From positions 62,001 through 126,000 of the forward strand of contig NZ_ABIZ01000001.1 in NCBI RefSeq assembly GCF_000172155.1: DNA of 64,000 nt. Direction: 5' to 3'. This DNA is from Verrucomicrobium spinosum DSM 4136 = JCM 18804. Lineage in GTDB: Bacteria; Verrucomicrobiota; Verrucomicrobiia; Verrucomicrobiales; Verrucomicrobiaceae. Made by a program: the position numbers and the translations under genes. The notes under the pieces are model-generated. The model saw nothing but the letters and a program-made list of their open reading frames with translations, was not told the DNA's origin and ran no database searches. Shown piece after piece: positions 1-8,860 of the stretch. Positions within the stretch are counted from its first letter, which is position 1; each line of letters starts with the position of its first letter.

Positions 1-474
1 GATGGCAAGGGCTCATTCCAGAACAGCGTGCAGGTGAAGCGTTGCTTCCAGACCATGATTGAAAAAGGCACCCGCCATTTTGTCGTGGACCTGGAGCGAT
101 GCCCCATCATGGACAGCACCTTTCTGGGGACCCTTACCGGTGCCGCACTCAATCTCCGTGAAATTGGAGATGGTGAAGTATGCATCCTCAACGCAAACGC
201 CCGCAACCGCCAGCTGCTGAGCAGCCTCGGACTTGATCACATTCTCGACGTGGACAACGACGGCTCCCGCCACAAAAATGAGCGGAAGCAAGTGTGTGAT
301 GAACTGGGCAAGTGCGGTGAAAACGTCTCCCCTGACAAGGTGGAACAGGCCGAGCACGTGCTTGAGGCTCATGAGGCCCTTACCAAGGCCAATGAGGCCA
401 ATGCCAGCCGGTTCAAGGATGTGATCGAGTTCCTTGAAAAAGAGGTCCGGTCTCGTGCCGTCGCTGTGGCCTGA
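1..474 (+). CDS. STAS-domain anti-sigma factor antagonist, 5' end outside window
   Basis: The reading frame is open from base 1 and its start lies left of the window; a GTG at 28 would cut into the domain. The visible 157 residues begin inside a STAS fold and contain the segment MDSTFLGTL, which matches the region around the phosphorylatable Ser/Thr of SpoIIAA/RsbV proteins. The C-terminal 60 residues are charged and probably helical, an extension beyond a minimal STAS domain. Family members bind or release an anti-sigma kinase depending on phosphorylation. The next gene downstream, 77 bases away on the same strand, is a SpoIIE-type phosphatase, the usual enzyme that dephosphorylates such antagonists, so the two probably form one partner-switching module. 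No anti-sigma kinase is visible in the window. Confidence 0.85.
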   Translation, partial: DGKGSFQNSVQVKRCFQTMIEKGTRHFVVDLERCPIMDSTFLGTLTGAALNLREIGDGEVCILNANARNRQLLSSLGLDHILDVDNDGSRHKNERKQVCDELGKCGENVSPDKVEQAEHVLEAHEALTKANEANASRFKDVIEFLEKEVRSRAVAVA

Positions 475-551
475 TCCCCTTCATTACCCGAGGGAACATT
501 TTCTAAAGTTGCTTTCCCAGGCGGCGTTCCTGCGCTAGCCTGTCTCCCAGC

Positions 552-2000
552 ATGAGTTCCGGTTGGATCGCCGCTGTCATCTTCTTCTTGGCTGGAGCGG
601 CAGGGAGCTACGCCCTCTTCCGCTCCTGGCAGCGGGAGCGACGGCTGCGGATGCAGTTTCTCCAAGGCGACCGGGAACGAGCTTCCCGCCGCCGCCGGGT
701 GTTCGAGGTCCTGCACATCTTGGGAGACTCCATTCTGCAGGGGCAGCCCGACACCACGCTGCATCGTCAGATTGCCGAAGGGGCCGTGAAGGTGGTCGAG
801 TCAGAAGGGGCCGCCCTTTACTTGCTGGATGACAAAGGGCTTTCGCTGGTGCCGCGGCACTACACGAAGGAGTGCCCTGCTCTGATTGCCCTCCCAGAGC
901 GCATCGTGACCCAGGCGAAGACGAACGCCGGCACCCTTCCCAGCTACCTCCGTCTGCACAGCGTGGCACCAGGAGAGGGCGTTTTGGGCAATGTGGTGCT
1001 GTCGCAAAAGGCGGAGAATGTCCCCGATTTACGGCACCACGAGAAGTTCGATGGCGAGACCAATCCCTTCCAGCAGCATGTGGCGGCTCTCATGGCCCCC
1101 CTGCGTCATGGTGGACGTCCACTGGGCGTCCTTGCGGTGGCTTCGGATCGCACCCAGCCTTTCTCCCAGCATCAGCTGGAGATGTTCATCGCCCTGGCGG
1201 AGCAGGTGGGATTCACCCTTGGCAACGCCCAGGCCCACCATGAGGCGGGGGCGAAACGGCAGCTCGAAGCTGAGCTCAGCAATGCGCGGGAGATTCAGAG
1301 CATTCTGCTCCCAGAGAAGGCACCGGAGATGCCGGGCTTTTCCATTGCTGCACGGAACGTGCCGGCGCGCATGGTGAGTGGCGACTACTTTGACTATGTG
1401 CCGGTGAGCCAGACCCATCTGGGCGTGGCCATTGCTGATGTCTGTGGCAAGGGGATCCCGGCGTCGCTGATCACGGCCATGTGCCGCAGCGTGCTGCGCT
1501 CCAATGCCCGCGAGACCTTCAGCCCTACAGCGGTGCTTTCTGCGGTGAACCGGAACCTGTTTCCGGACATCCGCGAGGACATGTTCATCACGGTGGGCTA
1601 CCTGGTCCTGCAAAAGGACGGCGCGAGCGTCTCCTTTGCCCGGGCTGGTCATACCAACCCGCTCGTCTGGCGCAAGGCCACCGGTCAGGTGGACGAGATC
1701 AAGGCACCGGGACTCGCCGTTGGCGTGGACAAAGGGGAGGTCTTTGACCGCATCACCCGTGACGTCTCCATCGCCATGGAGAGTGGAGACATCCTCCTCC
1801 TCTACACAGACGGGGTGGATGAGGCCACCGATCACAAAGGCCTGCTGTTTGGGGTGGAGCGCATCAAGGAAACGCTGGCGGAAGCCGCTCCCGATGGCCC
1901 CCAGGCCGTGGTCAATCTGCTCTGTGACACCGTGAACCGCTTCAAAGGCGGCGAGCCTCAGGCGGATGACATCACCATCGTGACGGTGGCGAGGAAGTAG
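552..2000 (+). CDS. GAF domain / SpoIIE-type PP2C serine phosphatase (RsbU-like)
   Basis: 482 residues. One hydrophobic segment (about residues 4-22) anchors the protein in the membrane. A GAF-like sensory domain follows (about 50-215), then a short linker helix and a SpoIIE/PP2C phosphatase domain (about 235-480). The metal-binding acidic motifs of that family are visible: GDYFDY, DVCGKGIPASL, YTDGVDEA and the terminal DDITIV. It most likely dephosphorylates a STAS antagonist in response to a small ligand sensed by the GAF domain, and the STAS gene immediately upstream is the obvious substrate. The ATG at 552 gives a start that includes the membrane anchor; no strong Shine-Dalgarno sequence is seen. 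Confidence 0.9.
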   Translation: MSSGWIAAVIFFLAGAAGSYALFRSWQRERRLRMQFLQGDRERASRRRRVFEVLHILGDSILQGQPDTTLHRQIAEGAVKVVESEGAALYLLDDKGLSLVPRHYTKECPALIALPERIVTQAKTNAGTLPSYLRLHSVAPGEGVLGNVVLSQKAENVPDLRHHEKFDGETNPFQQHVAALMAPLRHGGRPLGVLAVASDRTQPFSQHQLEMFIALAEQVGFTLGNAQAHHEAGAKRQLEAELSNAREIQSILLPEKAPEMPGFSIAARNVPARMVSGDYFDYVPVSQTHLGVAIADVCGKGIPASLITAMCRSVLRSNARETFSPTAVLSAVNRNLFPDIREDMFITVGYLVLQKDGASVSFARAGHTNPLVWRKATGQVDEIKAPGLAVGVDKGEVFDRITRDVSIAMESGDILLLYTDGVDEATDHKGLLFGVERIKETLAEAAPDGPQAVVNLLCDTVNRFKGGEPQADDITIVTVARK

Positions 2001-2139
2001 CCGGGCCCCACAGGCGCATGGGTGTCACGGTACGTGTCAGGCGTGCCCAAATTGCTCCTTTGAGGTTCGCGAGTTCAACGGACCAGGGAGCGGCGGTCTA
2101 TGCTTCCACAAATCCACCACCCACCCACCCGCTCGCGCC

Positions 2140-3450
2140 CTACTTTCCTGAACCCACGCAATAGAGCGTCTGGTTGGAACGCAGGAACAGACACCCGTCA
2201 CTCACGGCCGGGGTCGCGTTGAAGTCCGTGTCGTCTCCGGCGATGACATTGGTGGCCAGCAGTTCAAACTGAGGTTTGGCAGCGAGCACAAAGGTGCCCT
2301 GCCTCCGGCTCACGGCAAAGATCTTGTCGCCCACCAGGATCGGAGAGGCATAGAACGGCTTGCCGCGACCCCGGCCAGCGCTGCCGCCACCCACCCGCTC
2401 GCGATAGACTTCAGCGCCTGTTTTAGCATCGGCACACCAGGCAAACCCCTGGTCATTCACCACATAGAGGTGCCCATGGTACAACACGGGAGTGGGCACA
2501 TAGCTGGAACTGTTGTCCCGCCACAGGATGCCTGATTCAGCCACTGCTCCCTTGCTGCCCGCCTGCACCGCCACCCGTCCGGTCCCGGGGAACCCGCCGA
2601 AGACATAGACCGTCTCGTCCTGCATGAGGGGGTCTGGCGAGATGTTGCCCGTCAGTCCGGTCTCGGCATACCACCGGAGCTTGCCGGAAGCCGGGTTCAT
2701 GCCCCACAGCTCGCCCGGCGCGGCGAAGAGCAGATCCTCTTTGCCATCTTTGCGCTTCAAGACTTGAGGCGAGCTGAACGCGAGATCCAGCAGGGAAGAC
2801 TCCTGACGCCAGGCTTGTTTGCCGGTCGTTTTGTCGAACGCCACCAGGGCCTGCCCTTCATCGGAGGCATTGACGATCAGCAGATTCTGCCAGAGCAGAG
2901 GCGACCCACCCGCCCCCCAGCGGCGCTGATTGGATTCCTTGCCCGTATCGGCACGCCAGAGTTCCCTGCCAGTGAAGTCCAGCGCCACCACTCCCCCTTT
3001 GCCAAAGTGCACGTAGAGAGCTTTGCCATCGGTCACCGGCGTGCTGCTGGTGTAGCCATGCTCACGGATCATGCCCTGCCACGGATCGTCCGGGTGTGGG
3101 GCCGGGTAGTCCTTCTGCCACAGCTTTTTGCCAGTGTTACGGTCCACGGCGAGGACGTGGCGTACCAAACTGGACACATCCCCGCTTTCCTCCTGACCGG
3201 AGAAACAGGTCACAAAGACGGTGTCTCCCCAGATTACAGGACTCGATGCACCCGGGCCGGGGAGGTCGAGTTTCCACCGTAGGTTCTCGCTGGCGCTCCA
3301 GGTGGAGGGCACTTTGGGATCCTGGCTCACGGCATCCCTGTTGGGGCCGCGGAACTGGGGCCAGTTGGCAGAGGCTTGCGAAGCAGTGACCCCTGTGATG
3401 GCCGAGATCGAGATCCAGCAGGCGAAGAGACGGGCAACGTTCGGTTTCAT
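2140..3450 (-). CDS. Secreted PQQ-repeat beta-propeller protein (BamB/PQQ-dehydrogenase-like fold)
   Basis: 436 residues from the ATG at 3450, chosen because it begins with a typical signal peptide (MKPNVARLF followed by a hydrophobic core and a TASQASA cleavage region). The open frame extends to 3543 but would bury the signal. The mature protein opens with NWPQFRGPNRDA, the hallmark start of many Planctomycetes/Verrucomicrobia PQQ-repeat proteins, and carries repeated blades with motifs such as LWRADTG, ALVAFDKTTGKQAW and WCADAKTGAEVY. The fold is an 8-bladed propeller; most homologues have no proven enzymatic function. It is divergent from the ceramidase-like gene, with 143 bases between start codons. 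Confidence 0.88.
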   Translation of the reverse strand: MKPNVARLFACWISISAITGVTASQASANWPQFRGPNRDAVSQDPKVPSTWSASENLRWKLDLPGPGASSPVIWGDTVFVTCFSGQEESGDVSSLVRHVLAVDRNTGKKLWQKDYPAPHPDDPWQGMIREHGYTSSTPVTDGKALYVHFGKGGVVALDFTGRELWRADTGKESNQRRWGAGGSPLLWQNLLIVNASDEGQALVAFDKTTGKQAWRQESSLLDLAFSSPQVLKRKDGKEDLLFAAPGELWGMNPASGKLRWYAETGLTGNISPDPLMQDETVYVFGGFPGTGRVAVQAGSKGAVAESGILWRDNSSSYVPTPVLYHGHLYVVNDQGFAWCADAKTGAEVYRERVGGGSAGRGRGKPFYASPILVGDKIFAVSRRQGTFVLAAKPQFELLATNVIAGDDTDFNATPAVSDGCLFLRSNQTLYCVGSGK

Positions 3451-3593
3451 GGCAGGAGAGGGGGACTGGTCGCAGCGGACCAAGTCAGGTTGGGGGATGG
3501 AACCCGGCCAGTCGCACATGGTTGCAGCCGCCACAGCGTACACTTGCGTCGCTTGGAGAAAACTGCTGTAAAGTAGGCGTACCTCTCACCGTC
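3451..3593. promoter_or_regulatory. Divergent intergenic region between propeller and ceramidase-like genes
   Basis: This 143-base gap separates two divergently transcribed genes for exported proteins and must hold both promoters if the chosen starts are right. No consensus -35/-10 pair stands out on either strand, so the assignment rests on geometry only. Confidence 0.35.
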
Positions 3594-5015
3594 ATGCGCT
3601 CCAGATCCCTCTCCTCCCGCAAGTCCGTCGCGTTTCTGCTGGCAGGTTTCACCTCATGCCTGGCCCTGCCGGGGATACTGGATGCGGCAGAGCTCCGCGT
3701 GGGGGCGGCCCAGATCAAGATCACGCCCCCTGATGGCATCCCCATGGCGGGATACTACAATGAACGCGGTTCAGAGGGGGTGCTGGATGACCTCTTTGCC
3801 CGGGCACTGGTGTTTGAGAAAGACGGCACGAAGGCCGCGATGGTCACTTTGGATTTGATCACCACTTCTGCCCCCATGGTGGAAGCCACTCGCAAGGCGG
3901 TACAGGAGCAAACGGGGATTCCGACGGAGCATGTGCTGATCACAGCATCCCACACCCATACCGCTCCCATCATCACCGGCAGGGGGCCGCGTGACAACGT
4001 CTTCGGTGGGGGCAAAGACATCACCCGCCAGTACAATGCCACTCTGCCTGGGCTCATTGCGGAATGCGTGGAGCAAGCCCAGGTGCGCCTCGCTCCCGCT
4101 GCCATTTCCCTGGGCCGGGCGACGGAGAAGAACCTCGCCTTCAACCGCCGCTTCTTCCTCAAGGACGGCTCGGTGGCCTGGAATCCGCGCAAACTGGACC
4201 CGAACATCGTGGAGCCCGCCGGGCCGGTGGATCCAGAAGTGTTGGTGCTGGCGGTGAACGACCCCAAGGGCAAGCCGCTCGCCACGCTGGTGAATTTCGC
4301 CCTGCATCCTGACACCGTGGGCGGGAGCCGGATCTCGGCGGACTATCCTGGCGTGATGGCCGGACTGGTGGGTGCCTGGCGCGGCGGAGAGAGCGTGACC
4401 CTCTTTGCCAACGGAGCCTGTGGGAACATCAACCATCGGGATGTGAACTGGGAGGCTCCTCAGAAAGGTCCGGGCGAGGCCACACGCATCGGCACCATTC
4501 TGGCGGCCAGTGTGTTCAAGGCCGCGCGTGAGCTCAAGCCCGCCAGTGGCGATCAGCTTCGGGTCGCCCGTGAAGTGGTGAAACTTCCTTTGCCAGCGAT
4601 CACACCGGAGCAGGTGCAGAAAGCCACGGCCATCATGCAGGAGGTGATTTCTGGCGAAAAGAAACCAGCATTCCTTGATCAGGTGGATGCCTTCAAGGTG
4701 GTGGATGTGGAGGGGCGCAAGGGGGCGCCCTGGGAGGTGGAGGTGCAGGTCATCACCCTTGGGAATGAGGTGGCCGTCGTCAGCCTGCCGGGGGAGATTT
4801 TTGTGGAGCTGGGGCTGGATATCAAAAAGCTGTCTCCTTTCAAGCACACGTTCATCGCGGAGCTGGCCAATGGTTCCATTGGCTACATCCCCACCAAGCG
4901 CGCTTATGGCCAGGGGGCGTATGAAGTTGTCAGCGCCCGTTGTGCTGCGGGCTCAGGGGAAATTTTGGTGGAGGCGGCAGCAAGACTCTTGCAGAAGCTC
5001 AAGGCCGCAAAGTAA
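3594..5015 (+). CDS. Secreted neutral/alkaline ceramidase-like protein
   Basis: 473 residues from the ATG at 3594, which starts a signal peptide (MRSRSLSSRKSVAFLLAG...). An upstream in-frame start at 3522 would precede it by 24 residues. The sequence matches the neutral/alkaline non-lysosomal ceramidase N-terminal family: AAQIKITPPDGIPMAGY near the mature N terminus, the metal-site-like segment ITASHTHTAPI, and a second histidine block FALHPDTVGG followed by SADYPG. The family hydrolyses amide bonds in ceramide with a zinc site. In Planctomycetes and Verrucomicrobia it has many paralogues with unknown substrates, so the true substrate here is not certain. The product is probably periplasmic or surface located. 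Confidence 0.85.
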   Translation: MRSRSLSSRKSVAFLLAGFTSCLALPGILDAAELRVGAAQIKITPPDGIPMAGYYNERGSEGVLDDLFARALVFEKDGTKAAMVTLDLITTSAPMVEATRKAVQEQTGIPTEHVLITASHTHTAPIITGRGPRDNVFGGGKDITRQYNATLPGLIAECVEQAQVRLAPAAISLGRATEKNLAFNRRFFLKDGSVAWNPRKLDPNIVEPAGPVDPEVLVLAVNDPKGKPLATLVNFALHPDTVGGSRISADYPGVMAGLVGAWRGGESVTLFANGACGNINHRDVNWEAPQKGPGEATRIGTILAASVFKAARELKPASGDQLRVAREVVKLPLPAITPEQVQKATAIMQEVISGEKKPAFLDQVDAFKVVDVEGRKGAPWEVEVQVITLGNEVAVVSLPGEIFVELGLDIKKLSPFKHTFIAELANGSIGYIPTKRAYGQGAYEVVSARCAAGSGEILVEAAARLLQKLKAAK

Positions 5016-5074
5016 GATTCAGTGGTGATGGCTGGGGCAGCAGGGTGACCCGCCGCTCTGGCCGGTTTGATATC

Positions 5075-5890
5075 ATGCGTCCAGTCATTTTTACCGCGGG
5101 CTTGGGGGACGTTATTCGGTCCTGCTATTTGACCCGCAGCCTCCAGCATCTGGAGGAGGCTGCCAGTCCCGTGCCGGTGGTGGTGGCATCACACAATCCG
5201 TTTTCGATGGAGCTCTTCCGCTACCACCGGAACGCCGCGCAGTTTGTTCTCTATGATCTGGGGCACAAGTACCAGGAGTTGCTGGGCATGGGGCTCTCTG
5301 CCCGCGAGATCAATGAGGATCTCTGCCGATTCGCCGGGGTGGATCATGCCAGCCTCGTGCGGGGGCCTGCTGATCCCGGCTACCAGCCCACGTTTGATGC
5401 ACCGGACAATGTGGCCTCCACCGGCCACATTGTCTTCCAGCCTTTTGCAGGAAACAATCGCTACCGCGGGCTTCCCGTCGCGCTGGTGGAGCGCATCGTC
5501 CAGGTGTTGCGAGAGCAGCCCTGCCCCGTCTTCCTGGTCACCCGCAGTTATCTTCGTGGGACCGCCAGACCCGGAGTCCTGCACGGGACCGAGGACGGCC
5601 ACCAGTGGGCCGGAGACAACATCACGGTGCTCGACAGCCTCTCCACACCGGCGACGCTCAATCTGGTGAAATCCAGCCGTGCCCTGGTCGGCAGCTTCTC
5701 CAGTCTGGTGCAGGCAGCCTGGTTTGAGGACAAACCCGTGGCCACCTTCTACCCGGCAGACTGCAGGGATGCATGCGGAGACCCACCCTCTCCGTATGCC
5801 TTTGGGATGGATCGCGCTGATTGCCAGGGACGCAGCTTTTCCGAGGCAGATGTGGATGAACTGCGTACGTTTCTGGCACGCTGGCACTGA
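5075..5890 (+). CDS. GT9-like (heptosyltransferase-fold) protein
   Basis: 271 residues starting at the ATG at 5075, which gives the glycine-rich GT-B N terminus MRPVIFTAGLGDVI. The frame is open further upstream only through the tail of the ceramidase-like gene. Later motifs (IVFQPFAGNNRYRG, a central ALVERIVQVL helix, then ALVGSFSSLVQAAW) resemble the nucleotide-sugar-binding C-terminal half of family 9 glycosyltransferases such as ADP-heptose:LPS heptosyltransferases. It is shorter than a typical heptosyltransferase (about 340 residues), so it may be a divergent or minimal member. Donor and acceptor cannot be inferred. It lies 59 bases downstream of the ceramidase-like gene. Confidence 0.6.
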   Translation: MRPVIFTAGLGDVIRSCYLTRSLQHLEEAASPVPVVVASHNPFSMELFRYHRNAAQFVLYDLGHKYQELLGMGLSAREINEDLCRFAGVDHASLVRGPADPGYQPTFDAPDNVASTGHIVFQPFAGNNRYRGLPVALVERIVQVLREQPCPVFLVTRSYLRGTARPGVLHGTEDGHQWAGDNITVLDSLSTPATLNLVKSSRALVGSFSSLVQAAWFEDKPVATFYPADCRDACGDPPSPYAFGMDRADCQGRSFSEADVDELRTFLARWH

Positions 5891-5925
5891 TCTGTTCTCC
5901 TGAGCCGGCTTCCTTCCCTTCCCCC

Positions 5926-7995
5926 ATGCTTGAAAGGTCCGCCCTCCAGCCAGACCTCGCCCGGGCCACCCGGGCTACGACCGCCTTTGCTGGCGCGTTG
6001 ATCGTCTGTGCGCTCAGTGGAGCGCCCGTGGCCGCTCAATACGCGGCCACCGCTGCGCTGGGGCTGAGCATGCCCCAGTTGCGCGGGGCTTACCCCCAGC
6101 GGGTGCTGGTGATGGCGGTGATGATCAGTGTCATCTCGGGGGCCGCCTTTCTGGGCGGGCTGGCCGCTCACCATCTTCCGGCAGCGGTGGCGGGCATCGG
6201 GCTGCTGGCCTTGCTGAGCGGGGTCTGGCGTCATGTGAGCGCGGACTACGGGCCTCCTCTGGGGGTTGATTCGGCGTTGCTCTTTCTCCTGGCATTGGAA
6301 GGGCCTTCCCACGGGGCGAGCGCGGGACAGGTGGCTTTGTGGACGGCGTTGGGCGGCATGGGGGCGGCAGTGCTTCAACTTGGGCTGTGGGCATTCCGTC
6401 CGCAGCATCCGCTGCGCCATGCCGTGGCCGATGCCTGGGTGGCGGCGTCAGACCTTTATCTGGCGTTGATCCAGACCGGCCGGGGCGAGGGGAACGGCTG
6501 GACGATGAAACAACGTGCGCTGCGGGACACGCTGGACCGGGCCACGGCAGCCCTGAACTCCGCCCGCAGTCGCAACAGCCCGGTGTTGATCGGCCACCTG
6601 GAGCAGATGGTGCACGAGGCGGCCCACCTTGCCATGCAGGCCGCCGCGTGGCACACCCTGTCTGAAAGCCGGATCGCTGCGACGGGCCCGGCGGCCGAGC
6701 CCGCCCGGCGCAGGGCCGCGAGAGAGGCGGTGCTCAACGAGCTGGCAAATCTCGGCCGGTCGGTGGCCATCACCTTGATCACGCATCAGGAACGGAACCT
6801 CGCCGCCACCCGGGCCCGCATCCAGACCTGCCGGCATCTTATGGAAGTCATGGCACTTGAGGATGAGGAAGGGCGGGCTCCGGTTGCAATCAGCCCCCAC
6901 CGCCGGCTTTTTGAGGTCATGGGCCGTCAGCTCAACTCTCTGGTGACCTCCCTGGCACCCACGGTCGGGCATTCTGACATCCCCGCCACCATTCCCCAGC
7001 ACCTCCCGGATCTGAGCCGCGCTTCCATGCCGGCCATTGCATCCTGGCTGAACTCCGTGCCCTTTCCAGATCCGGCCCTTGTCCGTTATGCGTTGCGCAT
7101 GGCCCTGCTCACCACACTGGCGGTGGCTGCCTACCTGCACTGGGCGGTGCCCCGTGGGTACTGGATGGCCTTTGCCATCATCGTCGTGCTGCAACCCGAC
7201 TATGGGGCGACCCGTCAGCGCGCATTTCAACGCGTGACCGGCACTGTGGCCGGGGCCTTGCTCGGCAGCGCCACGCTGTTCATGCCGCTGCCCCACTGGC
7301 TGCTGGCGGGGCTGACCATCTCCGCCGCCTTCACCTTCGCTTATTTCCTGAAGCGCTGCTACGGCCTCGCCGTGTTCTTTGTCACCATCATGATCGTGCT
7401 CCTGACGGAGCTGCATGTGCCGGTGCATCTGGACTTTACGATAGGCCGGTTGCTCTCGAACCTGGCCGGGGCCGTCCTGGCTCTGGTGGCGGCGGCCTGG
7501 TTCTGGCCGGTTTCCGAGCGGTCCCGGTTCCCCGGCCTCATGGCCGCCGCGATCCGGGCGAACGGGGTGTACTTTGATGAAGTGGCCCGTGAATTTAGTG
7601 CCCGCGGGACTTTTCACCAGCGCATCGTCCGCGCCAAGCAGGTGGCGGAACGTGAGGCAAGTCGTGCGGCGGCCAGTTTGCAGCGTCTGCTGGCGGAGCC
7701 CGGCGGTGATCCCGCTGACGCCCCTGCCACAGGGGTGGTGACCGCCAACGACCGTGTCACCCGCGCCATCAGTGCCCTCGCCATCCAGATGGAGGCGGGG
7801 CTCGCGCCTGATGCATCGGATCCCGCCGCGGTGGTGGCCGAGACCAAAGGGCTGCTGGAAAACGTGGCCGTGGCCGTGGAAAGCGGCAGCGGGCTGGCAG
7901 AGAGCAGCGTACCCGGAATACGTCAAGAGTGTTGGCATCCGCTGCTGGCCGTGCTTACGGAAGTGCGGGCGCTGGAGCTGGTGGCAAGGGGGTAG
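5926..7995 (+). CDS. FUSC-family membrane exporter (AaeB-like)
   Basis: 689 residues. Two blocks of hydrophobic helices (about residues 10-150 and 385-525) are separated and followed by long soluble regions rich in Ala, Arg and Glu. This is the arrangement of the fusaric-acid-resistance/aromatic-acid exporter family. The second block contains YWMAFAIIVVLQPDYGATRQRAFQR, represented here by its characteristic core LQPDYGATRQRA, a strong FUSC_2 signature. Family members export aromatic acids or aryl polyenes across the inner membrane, usually with a periplasmic adaptor; no adaptor or outer-membrane partner is adjacent. The stop codon is one base upstream of an octanucleotide tandem array. Confidence 0.85.
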   Translation: MLERSALQPDLARATRATTAFAGALIVCALSGAPVAAQYAATAALGLSMPQLRGAYPQRVLVMAVMISVISGAAFLGGLAAHHLPAAVAGIGLLALLSGVWRHVSADYGPPLGVDSALLFLLALEGPSHGASAGQVALWTALGGMGAAVLQLGLWAFRPQHPLRHAVADAWVAASDLYLALIQTGRGEGNGWTMKQRALRDTLDRATAALNSARSRNSPVLIGHLEQMVHEAAHLAMQAAAWHTLSESRIAATGPAAEPARRRAAREAVLNELANLGRSVAITLITHQERNLAATRARIQTCRHLMEVMALEDEEGRAPVAISPHRRLFEVMGRQLNSLVTSLAPTVGHSDIPATIPQHLPDLSRASMPAIASWLNSVPFPDPALVRYALRMALLTTLAVAAYLHWAVPRGYWMAFAIIVVLQPDYGATRQRAFQRVTGTVAGALLGSATLFMPLPHWLLAGLTISAAFTFAYFLKRCYGLAVFFVTIMIVLLTELHVPVHLDFTIGRLLSNLAGAVLALVAAAWFWPVSERSRFPGLMAAAIRANGVYFDEVAREFSARGTFHQRIVRAKQVAEREASRAAASLQRLLAEPGGDPADAPATGVVTANDRVTRAISALAIQMEAGLAPDASDPAAVVAETKGLLENVAVAVESGSGLAESSVPGIRQECWHPLLAVLTEVRALELVARG

Positions 7996-7996
7996 G

Positions 7997-8251
7997 GTGC
8001 GTTGGTGCGTTGGTGCGTTGGTGCGTTGGTGCGTTGGTGCGTTGGTGCGTTGGTGCGTTGGTGCGTTGGTGCGTTGGTGCGTTGGTGCGTTGGTGCGTTG
8101 GTGCGTTGGTGCGTTGGTGCGTTGGTGCGTTGGTGCGTTGGTGCGTTGGTGCGTTGGTGCGTTGGTGCGTTGGTGCGTTGGTGCGTTGGTGCGTTGGTGC
8201 GTTGGTGCGTTGGTGCGTTGGTGCGTTGGTGCGTTGGTGCGTTGGTGCGTT
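7997..8251. repeat. Perfect octanucleotide tandem array (GTGCGTTG, about 32 copies)
   Basis: The 8-base unit GTGCGTTG is repeated without a single mismatch for 31 full copies from 7997 to 8244, followed by seven further matching bases. Because 8 is not a multiple of 3 and the unit holds no stop, all six frames read through it and give artificial 8-residue peptide repeats. The perfect identity implies recent slippage expansion, so copy number is likely to vary between isolates. It begins one base after the FUSC stop codon. Confidence 0.97.
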
Positions 8252-8860
8252 TTTTGGGGTCGAGTTAGCTCATGAACCCGGAGGGTTCGGGGTGAGGAGG
8301 GCGCAGTGTGGTGAATACGGTAGTTTTTCACGGAGCATTGGCTCATGAACCCATGCGAGTTCCGGAGGCCGACAAGTCTGACTTGGTTCCAAGAACATCC
8401 TGCTCCTGGATGCGGAGCATCCTTGGAGTTGCGTGCGCGACCGCCGCTTTGGCGCGCCTTGTGAGTTCCTCGTACCGGAGCATGGAAGCAGCGGGATGGC
8501 GCATCCAAAACCGCGACCGCCGCGGACGACCATTTTGTCTCCAGGCAGCCCCTGTCTCTGGCGCGTTTCCGTCGTCGGCTGGCGAAAGCGGTGTCAAGCC
8601 ACCGACACTCCAAGACGTTGGCGCGAGTTTGGAAGGGCCGGGGTGTGCACGCCATGCTGGGTAGTTGAGGGGAACTGCGCTGCGCTGCTGCTCAAGTCTT
8701 CAGACAAGAGCCCATCTCCAGAGCCGCGAAAGCGGCGCTTCACGCACGCACTCCACAGTCCCGCATGCGGGACCACGTGTTGGTTGTTTTCAGGAGGTGT
8801 TTCGCGGAAATTGCCTGTGATACCGGAGGAAATATTTGCAAAAACAACCTCCTTCCCCAA
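8252..8860. repeat. Gene-free gap holding remnants of dispersed repeats
   Basis: No convincing gene is seen in these 609 bases. The stretch contains a reverse-oriented (8421-8470) and a forward-oriented (8584-8625) copy of a dispersed repeat also present at 24525-24679. It also has two copies of the string CTCATGAACCC (8268 and 8342), a small hairpin GAACCCGGAGGGTTC near 8274 and a perfect 16-base palindrome GTCCCGCATGCGGGAC at 8758-8773. Confidence 0.7.
8758..8773. repeat. Perfect 16-base palindrome
   Basis: GTCCCGCATGCGGGAC is self-complementary over its full length. It lies about 90 bases beyond the stop codon of the minus-strand metal ATPase. There is no T-tract on either side, so it is not a standard intrinsic terminator; it could be a protein-binding site or part of a repeat element. 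Confidence 0.6.

Noticed and set aside
7997-8275. Open frames across the octanucleotide array coding for repeated VRWCVGAL- or TNAPTHQR-type peptides
   Set aside because: They exist in all six frames only because the unit lacks stops; there is no start signal or domain.
6448-8655. 735-residue minus-strand open frame across the FUSC gene and the array
   Set aside because: It is antisense to a clear exporter gene and stays open only because of high GC and the octanucleotide array.
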